NCBI GenBank assembly: GCA_903881475.1
Contig: CAIRTK010000037.1
Span: forward strand, 61,905-125,904
From: an uncultured Opitutia bacterium
GTDB lineage: Bacteria; Verrucomicrobiota; Verrucomicrobiia; Opitutales; Opitutaceae
Length of the DNA stretch: 64,000 bases
Direction: 5' to 3'
The position numbers and the translations under genes are program-made. The first letter of the stretch is position 1. Each line of letters begins with the position of its first letter. Under the pieces are notes generated by a model. The model saw nothing but the letters and a program-made list of their open reading frames with translations, was not told where the DNA came from and did not search any database. This document shows, one piece after another, positions 59,021 through 64,000 of the stretch.

Positions 59021-61111
59021 ATGAAACAGTCCCGAAGAAATTTCGTACGGACGGCCTCGCTGGCCGCGGCCTCGCTGCCCTTTTATCACCTGCTGGCCGC
59101 CACGCCGGAAACCGGCGCGCCGGCTGCGCCGCCTTCCGGCCAGCGCCGCGGCCTGTTGTTCGACGAGTCGGACCTGCCGCGGATCCGCGCGAACATCGCG
59201 CGCCCGCGCTTCGCGGACTTCTGGCGGAAGCTCGCCTCGAACGACCGCGCCGACGACTTCGACTTCCTCGAGCATCACGTGCACTTCAACCGCCACGGCG
59301 ACGACATGGGCCGCGTCCGGCTCCTGTTTGAGCACGCGGCGTTCGTCTACGCGGTGAACCGGGATCCGCAGCAGCTGGCCTTGGCGAAACTCGCGATGCG
59401 GCGGCTGCTGGATTACCCGCAATGGGACATGTTCCTTGAGGGCGGCAAGACCGTGATGGGCCTGCTGCGGTCGGCGGAAACCTCCATCGCCCTCTCCTTC
59501 GGCATCGACTGGCTCAGCGACAGCCTGACGCCGGCCGAGGTCGGCGAGATCGAGCGCAACATCGCCGAGAAGGGCGCACCCGCCTGCTTCACCTCGCTCT
59601 ACGGCATGAAGCATCCCGACCACGTGAAAGGCTGGTCCTTCAATCCCACCGAGGAGCATGCGTTCACCGAGGTGGACCTGCGGCGCTGGCCGCTGATCCT
59701 CAACTCAACAAACCTGAAGACCGTCCCCGCCGCGGGGCTCGGCATCGCGGCCTGCCGGCTGTACGGACGTCATCCGCAGGCCGAGGCTTGGCTCGAGCTG
59801 GCGCGCTCGAGCATGGCGGAGTTCGCCACCATGTATGGCAGCGACGGCTCGTACGACGAGGGGGTCAGCTACTGGGTGCCCACGACGCTGGACATGGCCG
59901 TCTTCGCCGAGGTGCTGTGGCGGACGCGGGGCATCGATGACCGCCGGCTCATCAACTATCCGGGTACGATCCGTTATGCGGTCACCATGACTCTGCCGCG
60001 TCTCGAGGGTGCGCCCGGCCCCGCCCTCGCGCCCAAGAACATGGGCGAACCCCTCGCACTCATCCCGCCGCGTTACGACATTGTGGATTTCGGCGATGCC
60101 AACGGCTCCGTGGAGATTTCGCTCGGCACCTGGGTGGGCCGCACCTTCGGCGACCCGGTCTCGCAGTACCTCGCGCAGGACTTGGGCGAGGTGAAATACC
60201 ACTACGGCCTCATCTGGTACGACGCCGCGGCGCCGTCCGCGCTGCCCGAGCCCGCGCTCCTCGACCAACACCTGCTGAACGATCTGGTCGTGTCGCGCAG
60301 CGGCTGGGGTCCGGCGGACGGCGTGGTCGCGCTCCGCAGCGGCGGCCCGGCCAACCACGAGCACGCCGATCGCAACAGCGTGATCTTCAAGGCGCATGGC
60401 GACCGGCTTCTGCATGATCCCTTCCGCGCCGGCTATTCAACGACACTCCCGCGCTGGAAACTCCGCCTGACGGAAGCCCACACCGCCATCCTGATCAACG
60501 GCCAGGGCCACCAGTACCACGACGGCCACGAGGGCACCAACGCCTCCTTCGCGTTCGCCGAGGTGACCGCGTTTCAGACCGGCCCGGGCTGGATGACGGT
60601 GACAAGCGATGCGACCGACGCCTACCAGCGGGTAAACCCGGATGTGCGCCGGGTCGAACGTACCCTCGTTTTCGTCAAGCCCGACGTGCTCGTTTTCCTC
60701 GACCGGGTCGTCCTCGCCACCACCACCGCCACCATCCAGGCGCGATTCCAGGTCTTCAACGAGGACGAGCGCGGAACCTGCGCGGTGGCCGGGCCGACTT
60801 TCCGGATCGACCGGCCTTTCGCCACGCTTCACGCCCAAGCCGCCGCCACCGGCGATTTCACGGTGGGCACCGGCCGCATCGCCATCGCCGAGAGCGAAGG
60901 CGTCTTTCCGTTTGTGGAGGTCGCCGCGGCGCCGGCGCGCGAACATGTGATTCTCACGCTCTGCGCCGCCACTCCGGCCGGAGAAGCGCCCGGCGCAATG
61001 ACCCTTTCCCGGCAGGGCGGAACCTGGCAGGTGCAGGGTACGCACCGCGGACAAAAGGTGCAGGTGATGCTCGCCACGGAAGGCCGCGGCCCGCCAAAAA
61101 TCAGCCTCTGA
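59021..61111 (+). CDS. Tat-exported heparinase II/III-like polysaccharide lyase
   Basis: A 696-aa protein with a twin-arginine signal (MKQSRRNFVRTASLAAASLP, SRRNFVRT core). The mature part begins with a helical toroid (HHVHFNRHGDDMGRVRLLFE), then the lyase-like GSDGSYDEGVSYWVP and the beta-sandwich with GPANHEHADRNSVIFKAHGD, which carries the conserved His. It differs from the cytosolic relative at 48232-50091 by its export signal and insertions. It likely degrades uronic-acid polysaccharide in the periplasm. It follows the fucosidase by 26 bp on the same strand. Confidence 0.88.
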   Translation: MKQSRRNFVRTASLAAASLPFYHLLAATPETGAPAAPPSGQRRGLLFDESDLPRIRANIARPRFADFWRKLASNDRADDFDFLEHHVHFNRHGDDMGRVRLLFEHAAFVYAVNRDPQQLALAKLAMRRLLDYPQWDMFLEGGKTVMGLLRSAETSIALSFGIDWLSDSLTPAEVGEIERNIAEKGAPACFTSLYGMKHPDHVKGWSFNPTEEHAFTEVDLRRWPLILNSTNLKTVPAAGLGIAACRLYGRHPQAEAWLELARSSMAEFATMYGSDGSYDEGVSYWVPTTLDMAVFAEVLWRTRGIDDRRLINYPGTIRYAVTMTLPRLEGAPGPALAPKNMGEPLALIPPRYDIVDFGDANGSVEISLGTWVGRTFGDPVSQYLAQDLGEVKYHYGLIWYDAAAPSALPEPALLDQHLLNDLVVSRSGWGPADGVVALRSGGPANHEHADRNSVIFKAHGDRLLHDPFRAGYSTTLPRWKLRLTEAHTAILINGQGHQYHDGHEGTNASFAFAEVTAFQTGPGWMTVTSDATDAYQRVNPDVRRVERTLVFVKPDVLVFLDRVVLATTTATIQARFQVFNEDERGTCAVAGPTFRIDRPFATLHAQAAATGDFTVGTGRIAIAESEGVFPFVEVAAAPAREHVILTLCAATPAGEAPGAMTLSRQGGTWQVQGTHRGQKVQVMLATEGRGPPKISL

Positions 61112-61137
61112 GCCCGCTTCTCTCGCGGAATTTCCCG

Positions 61138-61980
61138 TCAGAAAAAATGCCGGTGCTCGGGCGGGTCGAAGAGAAAGCCGTGGAAATACTGGCGCTGCGC
61201 CGCGGACAGCTGGCGGTTGTAGAAGTCCTTGCTGTAGCCCCAGTGTCCCTCGGCCGCCATCATCCAGTGATGCTCGTACGCATAGTACAGCATCGTGCGC
61301 CGGTGCTCCGGCGACGCATAGGGCGCGGCCGTGTGCCAGAGGGCATTGTGAAACAGGATCACGCTGCCGGCCGAGCCGCAGATCTGCACGGCGCCAGGAA
61401 CCGACTCCCGCCGGCCCAGCTCCGCGCGCGATGGCGGATGCGGCGTCCGGTGGCTGCCGGGCACAACCATGAGGTTCGCGTTTCCCGGCTGCGTCATGTC
61501 GGTGAGATAGTAACCCACCTTGAGCTGCAGCAGTGCGACCGGCGACGACAGGGTGCGGTAGCCCTCGTCATGGCCGTCGATATGCCAGCCGCCCTTGCGG
61601 CCCATCAGCTCGCTGCCGTGCTCCACGATCGCGTCGGAGGCGTGGTAGTGGGCCCGGGGACCGATAAACTCCCGCACGTAGGGCAGCAGCGCCGGCCAGT
61701 CCATCAGCTCCAGGAAAAGCGGGTCGTCCTCGAGGATGTACAGAATCCGCGTGCTCTTCGCCCCGTTGACCAGCGTGAGGCGCGCCTCGGCCGGATCCGC
61801 CTCGCGCCGCACGCGGCGCCGGACGACCGCCCGGTCCAGCGCGGCCAACAGGCGCGCGACGTGGTCGGGCTTCAGGAAATTTTCGATGACCAGATAGCCG
61901 TTGGTATCGAAGAGGAATTTCTCCTCCGCACTGGGGACCGGGTTCGTCGTCGGCCCAACGGGAGCGGCAGGGTTCGTCAC
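61138..61980 (-). CDS. Phytanoyl-CoA dioxygenase (PhyH) family protein, copy 3
   Basis: A 280-aa PhyH-type Fe(II)/2-oxoglutarate oxygenase. The start is likely GTG 61980 (MTNPAAPVGP); a longer frame would overlap the gene upstream and adds no conserved sequence. FLFDTNGYLVIENFLKPDHV is the family opening. The iron motif is GGWHIDGHDEGY (H-x-D), and the distal His with Arg for 2-oxoglutarate is in HTAAPYASPEHRRTMLYYAY. It is more distant from the tandem pair at 34838-36693, so it is not part of that duplication. It lies downstream of a gene of unknown function. Confidence 0.87.
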   Translation of the reverse strand: MTNPAAPVGPTTNPVPSAEEKFLFDTNGYLVIENFLKPDHVARLLAALDRAVVRRRVRREADPAEARLTLVNGAKSTRILYILEDDPLFLELMDWPALLPYVREFIGPRAHYHASDAIVEHGSELMGRKGGWHIDGHDEGYRTLSSPVALLQLKVGYYLTDMTQPGNANLMVVPGSHRTPHPPSRAELGRRESVPGAVQICGSAGSVILFHNALWHTAAPYASPEHRRTMLYYAYEHHWMMAAEGHWGYSKDFYNRQLSAAQRQYFHGFLFDPPEHRHFF

Positions 61981-62083
61981 GGTTGAAAAGGTTCGGGCAG
62001 GATGGGCTGGAAAACGTGGCGCACGCTGGATTTTTCCGTCCGGCTCGGCAAGTGCCGAACGATTCCGTACCCCGTGCCGCGGA

Positions 62084-62839
62084 TTACTCCCGCGAGCCCG
62101 CGGCCTGCGCCTCGCTCCACGCCAGCGCAAACCCGGCCCGCGGGCTGAGCCCCAGCGGCGGGTGGCCCAGGGCACGTGCCGCGGCATCGCCAAAGAGCGC
62201 GCCGATCAGCGTGGGCTCATCGGTGGCGTCAAGATGGGGCCGCAGGACCTCGCGCGTGTCGGCGAGGTCATCCGGGCTCAACTCATTCTCCGGCCGCAGC
62301 GCGCCTGACCGTGCGAGGATGGCGCCTTCCTGGGCCAGCAGCTCCCGCAGGGTCCGGGCCGGGCCATGCCGGCCGGCATAGGCGGCGCGGTGAACCACCG
62401 CCCTGACTTCGGCCTGCAGGGCGCGGGCGGAGGGCGGCTCACTCGTCCACAGGAACCCGGCCAGCCAGCCGCGCTGCCGGAGCGGGATTTCCCCGCGACA
62501 GTGTTCGAGCTCCGTGGCGGCGCGGTTCGTCCAGCCGCCCCTGGCGTCGTCAACCATCACCATGGTAAGCTTGAAATCGCCCGGCTCGCCGGCCACTTCC
62601 GCGGCCAACCTGGCCGTGGCGCGCTCCGCGAGCGCATCGGCGTCGAGCTTCAGATACGCATCGAGGAGGGCGGGAACATGCTCCCGGCCCATGGGATTCA
62701 TGCCGCCAAGCGGCAGCCGCAGGTCGTCGCCCGCATCGTTGACCAGCTTCCGCAGATAGGCCCGGAAGCGCTCCGCGCCGGCGGGGATCGCGTAGATCTC
62801 CCGCTGGACCTTCAGCAAAGGAACATAGGCAAGCTGCAT
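62084..62839 (-). CDS. Hypothetical protein with COG-like alpha-helical fold
   Basis: A 251-aa protein starting MQLAYVPLLKVQREIYAIPA, with no signal peptide or recognised motif. It is rich in helices with Arg/Glu, and the part DFKLTMVMVDDARGGWTNRA could be a small alpha/beta core. Reading-frame composition supports a real gene. It lies 103 bp upstream of the PhyH gene on the same strand and may belong to the same unit. I do not recognise the family. Confidence 0.6.
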   Translation of the reverse strand: MQLAYVPLLKVQREIYAIPAGAERFRAYLRKLVNDAGDDLRLPLGGMNPMGREHVPALLDAYLKLDADALAERATARLAAEVAGEPGDFKLTMVMVDDARGGWTNRAATELEHCRGEIPLRQRGWLAGFLWTSEPPSARALQAEVRAVVHRAAYAGRHGPARTLRELLAQEGAILARSGALRPENELSPDDLADTREVLRPHLDATDEPTLIGALFGDAAARALGHPPLGLSPRAGFALAWSEAQAAGSRE

Positions 62840-63061
62840 GGCAGGGGAAACTTTGCCCGGCGGACCTGCCCAACGCACGGTCATTTATGGTCTGTATGTC
62901 AGGAACCCTTTCGTATGATGCTGCCGCCCTTGCTCCAAGGTGAACCCTTTGACTGAAACCCAAAAACCCGTGATGTCCGCCCTGGTCCGAGCAACAGGCA
63001 GCAGCGGATCTCCGCCCCGGCCTGAGCATCGGACTCCAACCCGGGAAAAGACCTCCCTGCC

Positions 63062-63766
63062 ATGATCACGACCACCCGCCCCATCTCCATCAGTCCCGCC
63101 GTTTTCCTCACCCGGATGCTGTTCGCCCTGTCGGCTTACCTGGCGCTGCTGCCGGTGTTCGAATCCATCCGGACCACGCTGCCCACGGACAGCCTCATCT
63201 CCTTCTTCTTCATCCTGCTGTTTTTCCTGGTCGCGTGGTCCTCCCTCGCAAAGGACGGGTCCGACTTTGCCGCCTTCGGCATGACACTCCAGGGCTGGCC
63301 GCGGCAGCTGGCCCGCTCGCTGTGGCTGACTTCCCCGCTCCTGCTTCTCGTTTTCGGCCTGAAGTGGGCCTATGTGGGCGCGCATCCGGAACAACTCGAG
63401 CTGTTCGAGCCTGAGCAGGTGCTGAAGGGCGTGGGCGGCGCCAGCTGGATCCACTGGGTGCTGTTTGCCGGCATGTATGTGCTGCTGAGTTTTGCGCAGG
63501 AATTGGTCCGCTGTGTCACGCAGGGCTCGCTCGCCCGATTCTACCGGGACAGCGGCGAACCGGACCGCTGGCGTTCGCTGGTGGTCACGAACATGGTCTT
63601 TGCGGCGACCCACGTGCACCTCAGCGCGTGGTTCGCGCTGATGGCGTTCCTGCCCGGCCTCTTCTGGGGCTGGCTGTATCAGCGCGAGCGCTCCTATCTC
63701 GCGGTCGGCTTCTCCCATGCCCTCGTCGGCTGCTGGGCACTTTTCGTGCTGGGTGTGCCGGCCTGA
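63062..63766 (+). CDS. CPBP-family-like intramembrane protein (possible degenerate protease)
   Basis: A 234-aa polytopic membrane protein with about six helices. The segment LLSFAQELVRCVTQGSLARF corresponds to motif 1 of CPBP (CAAX protease and bacteriocin-processing) proteins, where E-E-x-x-x-R is expected; here it is Q-E-L-V-R, so only one Glu remains. Motif 2 FAATHVHLSAWFAL provides the F-x-x-x-H pattern, and motif 3 FSHALVGCWALF has His. It may be an active variant or an inactive relative. ATG 63062 is the only good start. The gap 62840-63061 (222 bp) has no obvious feature. Confidence 0.75.
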   Translation: MITTTRPISISPAVFLTRMLFALSAYLALLPVFESIRTTLPTDSLISFFFILLFFLVAWSSLAKDGSDFAAFGMTLQGWPRQLARSLWLTSPLLLLVFGLKWAYVGAHPEQLELFEPEQVLKGVGGASWIHWVLFAGMYVLLSFAQELVRCVTQGSLARFYRDSGEPDRWRSLVVTNMVFAATHVHLSAWFALMAFLPGLFWGWLYQRERSYLAVGFSHALVGCWALFVLGVPA

Positions 63767-63778
63767 TAAAATCTCCTG

Positions 63779-64000
63779 ATGAAAAAACTTCCGAAATCCC
63801 CTGCCGGCAGCGGCGCGGCCCCGGCCGGCGCCGCAGTGGTGCCGTTTTTCTTCCTGAACCACCGGCTCGAGCCGGCGCGGCTGCGCGCGAAGATCCTGGA
63901 AATCCGCGCGGCGGGCTCCGACGGTTTCTTCATCCACGCGCGCGAGGGCCTGGCGACGCCCTACCTCTCGGAGGAGTGGTTTGCGGCGGTGCAGTGCTGC
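63779..64000 (+). CDS. Glycoside-hydrolase-like protein, N-terminal fragment (runs off window)
   Basis: The first 74 residues of a larger protein. After a short Lys/Ala-rich start (MKKLPKSPAGSGAAPAGAAV) comes VPFFFLNHRLEPARLRAKIL, then GSDGFFIHAREGLATPYLSE and EEWFAAVQCC. The pattern W/F-N-x-x-L, G-x-F-I-H-x-R-x-G-L, P-Y-L-S-E-E-W is that of large glycoside-hydrolase-like proteins related to GH2/GH106 (rhamnosidase-type) of Verrucomicrobiota. No signal peptide is visible. ATG 63779 lies 12 bp after the CPBP gene. The family cannot be settled from this fragment. Confidence 0.75.
   Translation, partial: MKKLPKSPAGSGAAPAGAAVVPFFFLNHRLEPARLRAKILEIRAAGSDGFFIHAREGLATPYLSEEWFAAVQCC

Noticed and set aside
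1..64000. Defence, phage or mobile-element island
   Set aside because: No integrase, transposase, restriction or toxin-antitoxin genes were recognised; composition is uniform except in small gaps.

Overview
The window is high-GC bacterial chromosome with genes packed tightly on both strands. Gene content points to Verrucomicrobiota, most likely family Opitutaceae. The basis is the mix of scattered polysaccharide enzymes (GH78-like, GH29, DUF4091, two heparinase-type proteins), a TonB receptor with a V-L-F-type N-terminal box, several PhyH dioxygenases, and gaps filled with imperfect palindromes. This placement is an inference from composition and gene families. I see no rRNA, tRNA, CRISPR array, prophage, transposase or defence genes.

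Region 1 (1-9626, + strand) holds the end of an MFS exporter and then a lipid-modification cluster: a membrane desaturase, a flavin oxidoreductase, DUF1365, a cyclopropane-fatty-acid synthase, a DUF1475-like and a DUF2062 membrane protein, a DUF1295 reductase-like protein, a second CFA/CNMT-type methyltransferase and an RMDN-like TPR protein. Region 2 (9787-16134, - strand) holds a single-chain 2-oxoacid dehydrogenase (E1alpha-E1beta-lipoyl-E2), a bifunctional beta-oxidation enzyme and an RluA pseudouridine synthase. Region 3 (16461-25652) holds an alpha/beta hydrolase coupled to a GH3-type adenylating enzyme, a TlpA-like thioredoxin, a LysR regulator divergent from a YggS protein, SirB1, aroE, a prepilin peptidase and a large Prs-like protein.

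Region 4 (25692-30852) holds a - strand ygfZ / small ORF / HU / galK operon, a structured intergenic segment, a DAHP synthase and malate dehydrogenase. Region 5 (31040-41798) holds a GH78-like rhamnosidase, two conserved unknowns, a tandem PhyH pair and a tandemly duplicated two-gene unit (TPR protein plus membrane-anchored solute-binding protein) with no permease. Region 6 (42060-50091) holds a VLCAD-type acyl-CoA dehydrogenase, a DUF4091 protein, GlpX and a heparinase-like protein. Region 7 (50364-56218, - strand) holds a phosphoesterase with a YVTN propeller, a TonB receptor and a class A acid phosphatase, which may form a phosphorus-scavenging locus. Region 8 (56480-64000) holds a PNPOx-like flavoprotein, a GH29 fucosidase, a Tat-exported heparinase-like protein, a PhyH protein, an unknown, a CPBP-like membrane protein and the start of a large glycoside hydrolase-like gene.

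The most striking non-coding signal is the density of interspersed palindromic elements. At least eight families occupy most gaps longer than about 100 bp. Three families have arms built on a 9-bp period, several are nested inside one another, and two families show compensatory base changes that keep the hairpin paired. Functionally the window mixes membrane lipid remodelling, fatty-acid and 2-oxoacid oxidation, aromatic amino-acid precursor synthesis and polysaccharide or organophosphate scavenging.
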